Origin: Catenulispora yoronensis
GTDB lineage: Bacteria; Actinomycetota; Actinomycetes; Streptomycetales; Catenulisporaceae
Assembly: GCF_039531695.1 (NCBI RefSeq)
Contig: NZ_BAAAQN010000010.1
Coordinates: forward strand, 124,001-188,000
Length of the DNA stretch: 64,000 bases
Direction of reading: 5' to 3'
Shown here in pieces: positions 32,066 to 41,879 of this stretch. Positions within the stretch are counted from its first letter, which is position 1. Each line of letters begins with the position of its first letter. The notes beneath the pieces were generated by a model. It did no database searches, was not told the origin of the DNA, and saw only the letters and a program-made list of their open reading frames with translations. Both the position numbers and the translations under genes were made by a program.

Positions 32066-35000
32066 ATGAGACAGAGCAGGAGATACACGAAACTCCGGAC
32101 GGCGCTCTACGCGACCATGACCATGGTGCTCGCGGCGACCGTGACCGTCTGGGGCAACGCACCGCAGGCCTTCGCGTCCTGCGGCAACGCCGTGGCGTGC
32201 GAGAACCAGCAGACGACCGGGCGGCAGGACCTGACCGACGGCGCGAACAACCTGGCGACGTACACCAGCGCGTACGGTGACATCCAGGGCTTCGCGACCG
32301 CGCAGAGCGCCCTGCCCGGCGGGACCGTCAGCCTGAAGGTGCAGTCGCCGACCAAGTACGCGGTCGAGGTCGCGCGCCTGGGCTACTACGGCGGTCAGGG
32401 CTCGCGGCTGATGTCGTGGACGATGAACACCTCGACCGGCACCTACCCGGCGACCTACGGCAGCACGCTGCCGGCCTGCGTCAGCGACAAGCCCACCGGT
32501 CTGGTCGACTGCGGCAACTGGGCCACCACGGTCCAGATCCAGGTGCCCTCGACCGCGGTGTCCGGGCTCTACATCGTCTCGCTGGAGCAGTGGGACAGCA
32601 CCGACGCGCTGATCGGCTACATGCCGGTCCCGGTGATCGTGCGCGAGCCGGACAACGCCGCGCACCACAGCGACATCGTCGTGCAGACCTCGGACGAGAC
32701 CTGGCAGGCCTACAACACCTTCGGCGGCCAGGACGTCTACGTCGGCAACGGCCCGGCCCCCGACGGCCGCGCCTACCGGGTCAGCTACAACCGGCCGCTG
32801 CCGGACATCGGCCAGAACGGCGTGTTCGGCTCGGAGTTCGCGCTGCTGTACTGGCTGGAGGAGAACGGCTACGACGTCTCCTACATCTCCGGCATCGACG
32901 CGACCAACGACCCGGCCTCGGTCAGCAACCACAAGGTCTTCATCTCCTCGGGCCACGACGAGTACTGGAACCAGGCCCAGTGGAACAACGTGATGGCCGC
33001 GCGGCACGCCGGCCAGAACCAGTTCTTCATGTCCGGCAACGAGGTGTTCTGGCGCACCCGGTTCGAGAACAGCATCGACGGGACCAACACCCCGAACCGG
33101 ACGCTGACCACGTACAAGATGACCAAGCTGTACGACTCCACCCCGGTGAACGGCATCCCGGACCCCTCGGGCCAGTGGACCGGCACCTGGATGGACGCGC
33201 ACGGTCTGGGCACCGGGGCCGCCCCCGAGGACCAGATGACCGGCACGCTGTTCTCGGTCAACGCCAACCAGTACTCGCCGATGACGTTCTCCGCGGCGTA
33301 CGCCAAGATGCGGCTGTGGCGGAACACCTCGGTGGCCGGCCTGCTGTCCGGGTCCACCAGCACGCCCTACGGCCTGCTGGGCTATGAGTGGGACTCCGAC
33401 TACGCCGACTCCACCCGGCCGCCGGGCATGATCGACCTGTCCTCGACCACGCTGAACGTGGACCAGCTGCGCCTGGACTACGGCAACAGCTACGGCAACG
33501 GCCAGGCCACGCACAGCCTGGTGGAGTTCCGCGACCAGACCTCGCACTCGCTGATCTTCGGCACCGCGACCGTCCAGTGGTCCTGGGGCCTGTCGAACCT
33601 GCACGTGGACAACACCGGCGTGGCCAACCCGCCGAACCCGCCGAACCAGAGCACGACGGAGAGCCGGGACGTCAAGCAGGCCACCATGAACGTGCTGGCC
33701 GACATGGGCGTGCAGCCCAGCACCCCGACCACCGGCCTGGTCACCGGCTCGGCGCTGCCGGCCGGCACCCCCGGCCCGACCACGCTGGTCACCGCCCCGG
33801 CCTCCGGGACCACGGTGCAGGTGCTCAAGCCGATCAGCATGACCGGCACCGCGACGCCCGCCGCGGGCACCGTGGTGGCCCGGGTGGAGGTCTCCACCGA
33901 CGGCGGCACCACCTGGAACAAGGCGGCCACCACGCCGACCGTCGCCGGGGCGGTGTCCTGGAGCTACGCCTGGACCCCGACCTCGACCGGCAGCGTGGCG
34001 GTGCAGGTGCGGGCCGAGGACGACAACGCCGACATCGGCGCCGTGCAGACGCTGAACCTGACCGTGGGCCCGCAGATCTGCCCGTGCGTCATCTTCCCGT
34101 CCACCGCGGCGCCGGCGCAGGCCGACAGCGGTGACGGCGCCTCGGTGGAGGTCGGGACCAAGTTCCGGACCAGCACCGCCGGCAAGGTGACCGGCGTCCG
34201 CTTCTACCAGAGCACCGCGAACACCGGCTCGCACGTGGCCAGCCTGTGGACCTCCACCGGCCAGCTGCTGGCGTCCTCCCCGGCCTCGACCGCGGTGTCG
34301 AGCACCCCGGGCTGGCAGACGCTGAACTTCACCACGCCGCCGATGATCAAGGCGAACACCACCTACATCGTGTCCTACCACGCGCCGGTCGGGCACTACG
34401 CCGCCGACGCCGGGTACTTCACGTCCAAGGGTGCCGGGCAGACGCCGATCCAGGCGCTGAAGACCGGCACCGACGGCGCGAACGGCGTGTACGCCTACGG
34501 CGGCTCGACGGTGTTCCCGAACAACTCCTACAACGACACCAACTACTGGGTGGACCCGGTCTTCGACAACACCGGCGTGCCGACCACGCCGCCCACGGTG
34601 ACCTCCACGTCGCCGTCGTCGTCGATGGCCGCGACCTCGCCGACCACCACGGTCAGCGCGAACTTCAGCTACGCCATCGACATGTCCGCGGTGACGTTCA
34701 CGGTGAAGGACGGCTCCGGGACCGCGGTCCCGGGCTCGCTGAGCTACACCTCGGCGACCAACACCGTGGTGTTCACCCCGGACAGCCCGCTGGCGCTGAG
34801 CACCACCTACACCGCCTCGATCCAGGCCTCCGACATCAACGGCAACGCGATGACGGCGCCGTCGACCTGGAACTTCACGACGGCGGCCACGATGCCGGCG
34901 CCGTCGTGCCCGTGCGCCCTGTGGGCCGGCACCACGGTGCCCGGGACGGTGGACTCCGGGGACGGCAACGGCGTGGAGCTCGGGGTGAAGTTCTCGTCCT

Positions 35001-35917
35001 CGCTGGACGGGAATGTGACCGGGGTGCGCTTCTACAAGAGCGCCGCGAACACCGGCACCCACACCGGCACGCTGTGGAGCAGCACCGGACAGCAGCTGGC
35101 GGCCGGCACCTTCACCGGTGAGAGCGCCTCCGGCTGGCAGACGCTGACCTTCGCCACGCCGGTCGCGGTGACGGCCGGGACCCAGTACGTGGTCTCCTAC
35201 CACGCGCCGTCCGGCCACTACTCGGTCGACGCCGGGTACTTCACCAACGCGCACAACTACTATCCGCTGAGCGCCCCGGCGAACAGCACCAGCGTGAACG
35301 CGCTGTACTCCTACGGAGCGTCCACGGCGTTCCCGACGGACACGTACAACGCGTCGAACTACTGGGTCAGCCCGGTGTTCCAGAACACCGCGGCCGGGGC
35401 CGCGGCGACCTCGTCGGCGGCCTCCTCGGCGGCCATCGTCAACGGGGCGCAGCTGCGGGCCACCACGGCCAAGCCCACGACCGGCACCGCCAAGGCCGCG
35501 ACCGCGCGCAAGCTGGACCCGGTGATGGACCCGACGCACCCGATCACCACGGTGCTGCCGGCCATCGCCCAGCCGGCGACGGTGCGGATGACGGTGCAGA
35601 CCGTCGGCGCCACGCCGGGCCAGGAATGGCAGCCGGGCACCTCGATGCCGGGGTACGTGACGTTCGAGCCGAAGACGCACACCGTGGCGTTCCACCCCAA
35701 CGGTGGGCTGCCGCGCAACGCGTCCTACCGGGTCACGGTCACCGCGAACGGCCCGAACAACTCGGCGCTGCCGGAGCTGACCTGGCTCATCGCCCCGACG
35801 CCGATCTCCGGCAACGGGCCGAACATCCCGGGTCTGGGCACGCCGGTCGGCGTGGCCCCGGGCTACGTGCCCGGTCCGGCCACGGGCGGCAAGAACACCC
35901 GGCCCGCCGGCCGGTGA
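32066..35917 (+). CDS. secreted DMFase-like / DUF4082 protein
   Basis: 1283 residues. Signal peptide with cleavage AFA-S near residue 38. Residues about 45-560 resemble the large N,N-dimethylformamidase-like domain (ARLGYYGGQGSRLM, SDETWQAYNTFGGQDVY, SGHDEYWNQAQWNNV, GYEWDSDY). An Ig-like domain follows (about 575-665). Then come two DUF4082 modules, each opening CPC and containing VTGVRFYKS-like and YVVSYHAPxGHYxxDAGYFT blocks (about 672-830 and 946-1105), with a Big_5-like domain between and another near the C terminus. No sortase signal or TM end is visible. Its position inside the polysaccharide operon suggests a role in binding or processing the exported polymer. Confidence 0.85.
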   Translation: MRQSRRYTKLRTALYATMTMVLAATVTVWGNAPQAFASCGNAVACENQQTTGRQDLTDGANNLATYTSAYGDIQGFATAQSALPGGTVSLKVQSPTKYAVEVARLGYYGGQGSRLMSWTMNTSTGTYPATYGSTLPACVSDKPTGLVDCGNWATTVQIQVPSTAVSGLYIVSLEQWDSTDALIGYMPVPVIVREPDNAAHHSDIVVQTSDETWQAYNTFGGQDVYVGNGPAPDGRAYRVSYNRPLPDIGQNGVFGSEFALLYWLEENGYDVSYISGIDATNDPASVSNHKVFISSGHDEYWNQAQWNNVMAARHAGQNQFFMSGNEVFWRTRFENSIDGTNTPNRTLTTYKMTKLYDSTPVNGIPDPSGQWTGTWMDAHGLGTGAAPEDQMTGTLFSVNANQYSPMTFSAAYAKMRLWRNTSVAGLLSGSTSTPYGLLGYEWDSDYADSTRPPGMIDLSSTTLNVDQLRLDYGNSYGNGQATHSLVEFRDQTSHSLIFGTATVQWSWGLSNLHVDNTGVANPPNPPNQSTTESRDVKQATMNVLADMGVQPSTPTTGLVTGSALPAGTPGPTTLVTAPASGTTVQVLKPISMTGTATPAAGTVVARVEVSTDGGTTWNKAATTPTVAGAVSWSYAWTPTSTGSVAVQVRAEDDNADIGAVQTLNLTVGPQICPCVIFPSTAAPAQADSGDGASVEVGTKFRTSTAGKVTGVRFYQSTANTGSHVASLWTSTGQLLASSPASTAVSSTPGWQTLNFTTPPMIKANTTYIVSYHAPVGHYAADAGYFTSKGAGQTPIQALKTGTDGANGVYAYGGSTVFPNNSYNDTNYWVDPVFDNTGVPTTPPTVTSTSPSSSMAATSPTTTVSANFSYAIDMSAVTFTVKDGSGTAVPGSLSYTSATNTVVFTPDSPLALSTTYTASIQASDINGNAMTAPSTWNFTTAATMPAPSCPCALWAGTTVPGTVDSGDGNGVELGVKFSSSLDGNVTGVRFYKSAANTGTHTGTLWSSTGQQLAAGTFTGESASGWQTLTFATPVAVTAGTQYVVSYHAPSGHYSVDAGYFTNAHNYYPLSAPANSTSVNALYSYGASTAFPTDTYNASNYWVSPVFQNTAAGAAATSSAASSAAIVNGAQLRATTAKPTTGTAKAATARKLDPVMDPTHPITTVLPAIAQPATVRMTVQTVGATPGQEWQPGTSMPGYVTFEPKTHTVAFHPNGGLPRNASYRVTVTANGPNNSALPELTWLIAPTPISGNGPNIPGLGTPVGVAPGYVPGPATGGKNTRPAGR

Positions 35918-36042
35918 GCAGTGACCAGCAAGAAGTAGATCGGTAGAGAGACAAAAGAGTGGCAGACCATCGGCCGGGCCCCGCGGTTCACACGGCGGGA
36001 CCCGGCCGATCGGCTGTCGGCGAGGAACCGTTGAGGAGTGCG

Positions 36043-37098
36043 ATGGGCAGCGTCAGTGTCGTGATTCCCTGCTACCGGTACGGCCATTTCCTGGCCGACT
36101 GCGTACGCAGCGTGCTCGACGAGCAGCCGGGGGTCGATGTCCGGGTTCTGATCATCGACGACGCCTCACCCGACGACTCGGCGGCGAAGGCGCACGCGCT
36201 GGCCGCCGCCGATCCGCGGATCGAGGTGCGGGTGCACGAGACCAACAAGCGGCATATCGCCACCTACAACGAGGGCCTGCTGGAGTGGGCCGACGGCGAC
36301 TACTGCGTGCTGCTGTCGGCCGACGACCGGCTCACGCCCGGCGCGCTGGTGCGGGCCGTCGCGCTGCTCGACGCGCACCCGAACGTCGGCTTCGTCTACG
36401 GGCATCCGCTGACCTTCCAGGACGGCGAGGACCTGCCGCCGGCGCGCGGCGTGGACTGGCGGCCCGGCCAGTGGGCTGTGCGCTCCGGGGACTGGTGGCT
36501 GAAGCGGCGGTTCCAGGCCGCGCAGGGCTGCATCACCTCGCCGGAGGTGGTGATGCGGACGTCGGTGCAGAAGCGGATCGGCGGCTACGACCCGGGGCTG
36601 CCGCACTCCGGGGACATCGAGATGTGGATGCGGGCCGCGGCGGTCTCCGACGTCGGGCACATCCGCGGCGCGGACCAGGCCTACTACCGGCGGCACGGCG
36701 CCAACATGTCGGCCGTCGACTTCGGCGGACAGCTCGACGACCTGCGGCAGCGGCGCGCGGCCTTCGAGTCGGTCTTGGTGAAGTGCGCCGAGCAGATGCC
36801 GGAGGGCCAGGCGTGGGCGGCGCGGATGCGGCGCAAGATCGCCCGGCAGGCGCTGCGGCGCGCGGTCCGGGCTTATGACAAAGGCCTGACCGGCACCGTC
36901 CCGGTGGACGAGCTGACGGCGTTCGCGGCCGAGTGCTGGCCGGACTACCGGCGGCTGCCGGAGTACACCGGGCTGCGGGTGCGCCGCGCGGTGGGCGCCC
37001 GGACCATGCCGTATCTCAGGCCTCTGGTGCTGAGTGCAGCGGTGAACCGGGGTCGGGAGTGGATGTGGTGGCAGTCTTGGCGGCGCCGGGGCTGGTGA
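36043..37098 (+). CDS. glycosyltransferase, GT2 family
   Basis: 351 residues from ATG 36043, chosen because GAGGAG sits just upstream; a GTG at 35959 would add 28 atypical residues. GT-A core: VSVVIPCYRYGHFLADCVRSV, VLIIDDASPDDSAAKA and YCVLLSADDRLTPGAL (metal-binding DD). The C-terminal half has the acceptor-like GDIEMWMRAAAVSDVGHI and RRHGANMSA. The last 83 bases overlap the 3' end of the convergent flippase gene. Confidence 0.88.
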   Translation: MGSVSVVIPCYRYGHFLADCVRSVLDEQPGVDVRVLIIDDASPDDSAAKAHALAAADPRIEVRVHETNKRHIATYNEGLLEWADGDYCVLLSADDRLTPGALVRAVALLDAHPNVGFVYGHPLTFQDGEDLPPARGVDWRPGQWAVRSGDWWLKRRFQAAQGCITSPEVVMRTSVQKRIGGYDPGLPHSGDIEMWMRAAAVSDVGHIRGADQAYYRRHGANMSAVDFGGQLDDLRQRRAAFESVLVKCAEQMPEGQAWAARMRRKIARQALRRAVRAYDKGLTGTVPVDELTAFAAECWPDYRRLPEYTGLRVRRAVGARTMPYLRPLVLSAAVNRGREWMWWQSWRRRGW

Positions 37099-38983
37099 GG
37101 AAGCTCTGGAAGTCGTGGCCGCGGCTCCGGGCCCGGCCACGGCGGTGGTCCTTGGTCCGGTCGAAGGACCGGTCCAGGGCCTCCTGGAGCTCGCGGTCGA
37201 GCTCGAACTCCGGAGCGCCGGTGTCGCCGGCGGCGGCGCGGCCGTTGTCGTGGGCACCGTCGCGGGCACCGTCGCGGACCAGCTCCAGGGTGGCGGCGCG
37301 GGCCGGCTCGGGGGCCTTCTCGTGCTCCGGGCCGTGCTTGGTCTTCCAGTCCATCTCGCGGCGCAGCATGTCGCCGCTGTCCACCACGTCCCCGCCGCGT
37401 CCGCGGTCCCGCGCCGGACCGAAGTCCAGCAGGTCGGGCCGGACGTCGGCGCGCCGCGGCAGCGGCTTGAGCTTGATCCGGTCCGGCCGGGCGGACGGTT
37501 CCGGCGCGGGCTCCGGTTCCGGCGTCGCGCCGAACCGGCCGGCCACCTTGCCCCAGATCAGCCGCAGCATCGGCAGCGGCACCGCGATCGGCACGTAGGC
37601 CGCCGTCGACAGCAGTCCGGCCACCGCCACCGCCAGGTCCGAGTCGCCGAGGGCCTGCTGCACCGCCAGCGCGACCCCGACCACCACGACGCCGCCGAGC
37701 ACCGGCCGCCAGCAGACCGCGAGCACCCGCCGGGTGTCGACGCCGACGGCGCCCAGCGTCAGCAGGTAGGCCGGCGCGATCAGCACCAGCGCCACCGCGA
37801 CGTGCGCCACGCCGATACCCATCAGGCCATTGCGATGGCCGCCGTAGATCAGCGCCGGGACCAGCGCGCACAGCCACAGCGCCTGTACGGCCAGCAGGGC
37901 CCGGGAGCGGCCGGCGGCGACCAGGAAGTCGTAGCAGAGCTCGAAGATGATGCGCAGCAGTCCGAGCAGCGCCAGGAAGCGCAGCGCGCCGGCCGAACCG
38001 GACCACTGGCCGCCGTAGACGCCGCGGACGATCGGCCCGGGCAGCGCGAACAGCAGCGCGCAGGCCGGGACCGAGGCCAGCAGCAGCGGCGACAGGCCGC
38101 TGGCGAAGCTGTCGGTCAGCGCCTGCTTGGTCTCCACGGCCCGGGAGAAGCCGGCGAAGGACACCCGGCGCGCGGTCTCGGAGATGGCGCGCACCGGCCA
38201 GCTCGACATCGTGAAGGCCACCCGGTACAGGCCCAGCGCGACCGGCCCGAGAGTGGCGCCGACGACGACCGAGTCGGCGTTCATCGTGCCCAGCACGAAC
38301 AGGCTGGCGCCGGCCAGCGGCATGCCGTAGTGGATGAGTTCGCGGGCGGTGGCCGAATCCCAGCCGGGCCGCAGATATCCGGGCGCCGCGATGGCGCAGC
38401 CGATCAGCGCCATCATCACTCCGGCGATGCTGCCCCAGGCGAAGCTGCCGGCGCCCCAGCCGGCGAAGGCCAGGATCAGGGTCAGGCCGGAGCTGACGAC
38501 GAAGGTCACCAGGTCGATGGTGAGCCGGGCGCCTTGCCGGAACTCCCGGGTCAGCACCGCGTTCGGCACGCAGGCCAGGCCGTCGACGACCACCGCGAAA
38601 CACAGGATGCGCAGGATGCCGACGGCGTCCGGGGAGCCCAGGGCCCCGGCCACGGTGGGCGCGGCGAACCACAGGACGACATAGAGCGCCAGGCTGGAGC
38701 CGGTGGCCAGGGTCACCACGGTCGGCGCGAACTCCCGGGGGTCGCGGGACCAGCGCACCACGGCCAGGCTGACGCCGAGCTCGTTGAACGAGAGCAGGAC
38801 GGCCTGGACGACGCCGCCCAGCGCGTACAGGCCCCAGTCCCGCGGCGAGAGCGCCTCGCGGGCCAGGATCACCCCGGTGGCGAAGGTGCCGATCCGGATG
38901 ACCAGGGTGTTGATCAGGCTCCACTTGGTGGCCGAGCGGACCCGGTCGCCGAGGGAGGCGGCAGCGGCGCGGCGGTGCTTCAT
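37016..38983 (-). CDS. Wzx-like polysaccharide flippase
   Basis: 655 residues. The first 460 form about 12-14 membrane helices of the MATE/PST superfamily, starting SATKWSLINTLVIRIGTFATG and containing DWGLYALGGVVQAVLLSFNELGVSLA and YGMPLAGASLFVLGTMNADSVVVG. This is the typical lipid-linked oligosaccharide flippase pattern. The C-terminal 190 residues are a charged, probably disordered cytosolic tail, unusual for Wzx. The ATG overlaps the stop of the polymerase gene (TGATG), and the 3' end overlaps the convergent GT2 gene by 83 bp. Confidence 0.88.
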   Translation of the reverse strand: MKHRRAAAASLGDRVRSATKWSLINTLVIRIGTFATGVILAREALSPRDWGLYALGGVVQAVLLSFNELGVSLAVVRWSRDPREFAPTVVTLATGSSLALYVVLWFAAPTVAGALGSPDAVGILRILCFAVVVDGLACVPNAVLTREFRQGARLTIDLVTFVVSSGLTLILAFAGWGAGSFAWGSIAGVMMALIGCAIAAPGYLRPGWDSATARELIHYGMPLAGASLFVLGTMNADSVVVGATLGPVALGLYRVAFTMSSWPVRAISETARRVSFAGFSRAVETKQALTDSFASGLSPLLLASVPACALLFALPGPIVRGVYGGQWSGSAGALRFLALLGLLRIIFELCYDFLVAAGRSRALLAVQALWLCALVPALIYGGHRNGLMGIGVAHVAVALVLIAPAYLLTLGAVGVDTRRVLAVCWRPVLGGVVVVGVALAVQQALGDSDLAVAVAGLLSTAAYVPIAVPLPMLRLIWGKVAGRFGATPEPEPAPEPSARPDRIKLKPLPRRADVRPDLLDFGPARDRGRGGDVVDSGDMLRREMDWKTKHGPEHEKAPEPARAATLELVRDGARDGAHDNGRAAAGDTGAPEFELDRELQEALDRSFDRTKDHRRGRARSRGHDFQSFLTSPGAAKTATTSTPDPGSPLHSAPEA

Positions 38984-40467
38984 CAGGCGCCGCTCATCCG
39001 CTGCTCGCGCTGGGCCGCCTCGGCGCGGGCGATGCCCAGATAAGCCCCCGAACATCCCAGCAGCAGGAAGAACAGGCCGCTGAGCATGGGGAAGCTCAGG
39101 GTGTCGAAGGTGGCGCTGATGACCAGCATCACCGCGAACGCCGCGGCGAAGCACTGGCCCAGGTCCCGCTGGGCCGGATCGACGCTCAGGCGCCGCCCGA
39201 GGCGGCCGGCCCGGATGCCGGTGAGGTACACGACCAGGACCGCCGCCACTCCGACGACTCCTATCTCGACGAGGGCCAGCAGGTAGTAGTTGTCGGTGTA
39301 GCGGTAGAGGGCCGGGATGAAGGTCGAGGGACCCCGCCCGAACCACAGGCGTTCCTTGATGTACGGCGCCACGCCGGCGTAGTCCTTCGTGCGGGCCTGG
39401 GTGCTGTTGTCGGAGTTGCCGGAGGCCGAGGAGAACAGCACCAGGATGGTGCCCATCAGCCCCGGGACCAGGACCCGGACCGCGGCCGCGCCGAACAGGG
39501 CCATGAAGTAGGCCGGGCGCCGCCGCTCCTTGGGCCAGGACGGCATCAGGATGGCCATCGTCACCACCAGGCCGATGATCGCGGTGCGGGACACCGTCAT
39601 CGGCAGGCTGACGATCATGATCGCCACCGGGGCCAGCCGGCGCGCGTTGTTGCGCCAGCCGGGCAGCCGCCGCGCCGGGTCGCCGGCCTGTTGCAGCGCG
39701 AAGGGCAGGTGCACGGCGATGACCGCGCCGAACTCCAGCGGCTGCGTGGTCGTGCCCTGGGCGCGCAGGTGCCCGCCGCGGTCGCCGGCGCCGGGCATGA
39801 TGTTGGTCTGCAGGCCGGGCAGCACGATGTGCTCGGTGAGCCGGAATCCGGTGAAGAACTCCAGGATGCCCATCGCGGCGACGACGGTGCCGAACAGCAC
39901 CAGCCGCCGCAGCAGCACGTCCAGCCGGCCGCGGTCGGTGATCCCGGCCGAGGCCATGGCCACCAGCCCGCACCAGACCAGCCCGATGATCAGCGCGCGG
40001 TCGGCGGCCTGGATCTCCGCGCCGCTGGCCACGCGCCCGGAGACGCCGACGTAGGAGATGAGGATGACGCCCATCAGCAGGCACATCGCCTTGCGGACCG
40101 AGCTGGAGCCCGGATCCAGGCGCAGGTGCCCGGTCATCCGGCCGGCCATGAACCACAGCAGGGCCATCACCGAGTACATCGTCGCCGGGGACCCGAGCGC
40201 GCCCAGGTTCGCGACCGTCTCGGTGGCGGGCATCAGCATGATGAGGAAGGCGTAGCCGGTCAGCACGGCGGTCGCGTCCCACCGCGTGGCGTCGGCCTTG
40301 GACTGTCGCAGCCGGCGCCGGCCGGCCGGGCCGGGGCCGTCGGGGGACGACGGTGCCGGGTCCGGTCCGGTGCCCGGGTCGGTGTCCGGGCCGAGGTCCG
40401 CGCCGGAGCGGGGGCCGGGGACCCGGCGGGGTTCACGGGTGACGCGCGACGGCGCCGAAGCGCTCAT
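38983..40467 (-). CDS. Wzy-like polymerase / O-antigen ligase family
   Basis: 494 residues. A disordered, Pro/Asp/Arg-rich N terminus (about 65 residues) precedes 10-12 membrane helices with a long external loop. That loop contains RLWFGRGPSTFIPALYRYTDNYYLLALVEIG, the H/N-rich loop characteristic of the Wzy_C (O-antigen ligase/polymerase) family. It should polymerise the lipid-linked repeat units outside the membrane. It lies 14 bases after the Wzz-like gene and is coupled to the flippase, forming a Wzz-Wzy-Wzx operon. Confidence 0.88.
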   Translation of the reverse strand: MSASAPSRVTREPRRVPGPRSGADLGPDTDPGTGPDPAPSSPDGPGPAGRRRLRQSKADATRWDATAVLTGYAFLIMLMPATETVANLGALGSPATMYSVMALLWFMAGRMTGHLRLDPGSSSVRKAMCLLMGVILISYVGVSGRVASGAEIQAADRALIIGLVWCGLVAMASAGITDRGRLDVLLRRLVLFGTVVAAMGILEFFTGFRLTEHIVLPGLQTNIMPGAGDRGGHLRAQGTTTQPLEFGAVIAVHLPFALQQAGDPARRLPGWRNNARRLAPVAIMIVSLPMTVSRTAIIGLVVTMAILMPSWPKERRRPAYFMALFGAAAVRVLVPGLMGTILVLFSSASGNSDNSTQARTKDYAGVAPYIKERLWFGRGPSTFIPALYRYTDNYYLLALVEIGVVGVAAVLVVYLTGIRAGRLGRRLSVDPAQRDLGQCFAAAFAVMLVISATFDTLSFPMLSGLFFLLLGCSGAYLGIARAEAAQREQRMSGA

Positions 40468-40481
40468 GGTGCGCCGGGCCC

Positions 40482-41627
40482 TCAGCGTGTGCCCGGGTCG
40501 CGGTCGCCGACCGCGAGATCTTCGAGCGGGCGCGACTCGATGTCGATCCAGGACTCGGAGCCGCTGTCGTCCTCGCTGTCGTGGTCCGCCTCGCGGTAGC
40601 GGGGGAGGGCGATGGTGGTTTCGAGCGTGGTGGGCGTGCTCGCCGAGGGACGGCGCTTGGCCAGGCCGGCCGACTCCGAGGCGGCGGCCCGGGGGCTCGG
40701 CTCGTCGAAGGCCTCCAGCAGATCCGAGGCGGCGCTCTCCACCGGCTCGGTGCTGCGCGGCCGGCTGGTGCCGCCCGTCGTGGCGCGGCGCCGGGCCGAC
40801 GGGGCCGACGAGGCCGACGAGGCGGAGGCCCGGGTGCGGGACTCGGAGCGGGGGAGGTCGAAGTCGGCGTCGCGGTCGGCGGCGCGTTCGGTGCTGCGCT
40901 CGGCCCGTTCAGTCCGCTCTGTGCGCTCATTCCGTTCTGTGCGCTCAGTGCGCTCAGTGTTCCGTCCGGTGTCGGAGTTGCGCGGCACGCTCGCGGGCCG
41001 GCCCCGCCGAATGGCCAGCGCCTCCGCGCCGAACGTCGACACGAACAGCAGCACCATGCCGCCGACCCCGGCCCCGGCGACGTCCTCGAGCTTGGACTTC
41101 ATCGACGCGATCGGCTTCTGCGGCGGCACCATGACGATGGCCCGCAGCAGCGTGTTGGCCGGCAGCGGATACTGGAGGTTCTGCGAGGTCTTGTTCTGGA
41201 TCGACGCCAGCTCCGCGATCGCGAAGTCGTCGAACGTCTTCATCTCGGCCAGGATCTTCTGCGGGTCCTTGCCGGTGATGGTCAGCGTGATGAACGGCCC
41301 GGACGCGTTCGGGGCCAGCTCCGCGGCCGCCAGGTCGGTGACGCCCTGACCGGCCAGATCGGCCATCGACTGGTCGGAGTTCAGCGTCCGCGCCAGGTAG
41401 TCGGCCATCCCGGTCAGCGAGTTGTCGAACGCGGTGAAGGGATTGCCGGTCCGGTTCTGCCCGCTGGAGGCGGCCGCCGAGTTCAGCAGGCTGATGGTCG
41501 AGGTCGACGCGTACTTCGCGGGAACGGCAAACCACGCCACGACAGGAAGCGTCAGCGCCAGGACCAGAGACGGCACGCTCACGTACCACCGTTTGATCAT
41601 GACGCGGATCATTGTGCCGAGATCCAT
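40482..41627 (-). CDS. Wzz-like chain-length determinant protein
   Basis: 381 residues from ATG 41627 (GGGGGGA upstream). Polysaccharide copolymerase layout: TM1 at about 15-33 (VSVPSLVLALTLPVVAWFAVP), an external region that includes YASTSTISLLNSAAA, and TM2 (about 190-210, GAGVGGMVLLFVSTFGAEAL) preceded by a Pro-rich PPQKPIASMK motif. The cytosolic tail has a striking (T/N)ER repeat (RTERTERNERTERTERAER) encoded by 9-bp DNA repeats, then Ser/Arg-rich disorder. No Walker motifs, so there is no fused BY-kinase. It probably sets polymer length with the polymerase downstream. Confidence 0.85.
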   Translation of the reverse strand: MDLGTMIRVMIKRWYVSVPSLVLALTLPVVAWFAVPAKYASTSTISLLNSAAASSGQNRTGNPFTAFDNSLTGMADYLARTLNSDQSMADLAGQGVTDLAAAELAPNASGPFITLTITGKDPQKILAEMKTFDDFAIAELASIQNKTSQNLQYPLPANTLLRAIVMVPPQKPIASMKSKLEDVAGAGVGGMVLLFVSTFGAEALAIRRGRPASVPRNSDTGRNTERTERTERNERTERTERAERSTERAADRDADFDLPRSESRTRASASSASSAPSARRRATTGGTSRPRSTEPVESAASDLLEAFDEPSPRAAASESAGLAKRRPSASTPTTLETTIALPRYREADHDSEDDSGSESWIDIESRPLEDLAVGDRDPGTR

Positions 41628-41879
41628 GGTCCCCCCACGTTTCGCGTCGGCCGTCCGCGGCGAGCCCTGAGCAGGACCCGACGAAGGTCCATGATATGTC
41701 CCTATCAGTTCTCTGGAAAGAAAAAGTAAAGGATGGGACCTAGGGATCTCCCGCAGCCGAGAGCTTCCGGTCACCTCCGAGGAGCAGGATTATCAAGGGG
41801 GCGCTTCCACGAGGACACGCGCCGTGACGAGTCGCCGCCACGCTCCACGCGACTCGCCGTTCCGAGAGGTGGGGGAACT

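Noticed and set aside
31730..35695. Long minus-strand open frame (over 1300 codons)
   Set aside because: It lies opposite the DMFase-like/DUF4082 gene; its product is Arg/Gly/Val-rich with no domain, a usual by-product of GC-rich third positions.
37115..39043. Plus-strand open frame opposite the flippase
   Set aside because: His/Gln/Arg-rich translation without domains; shadow of the membrane protein gene.
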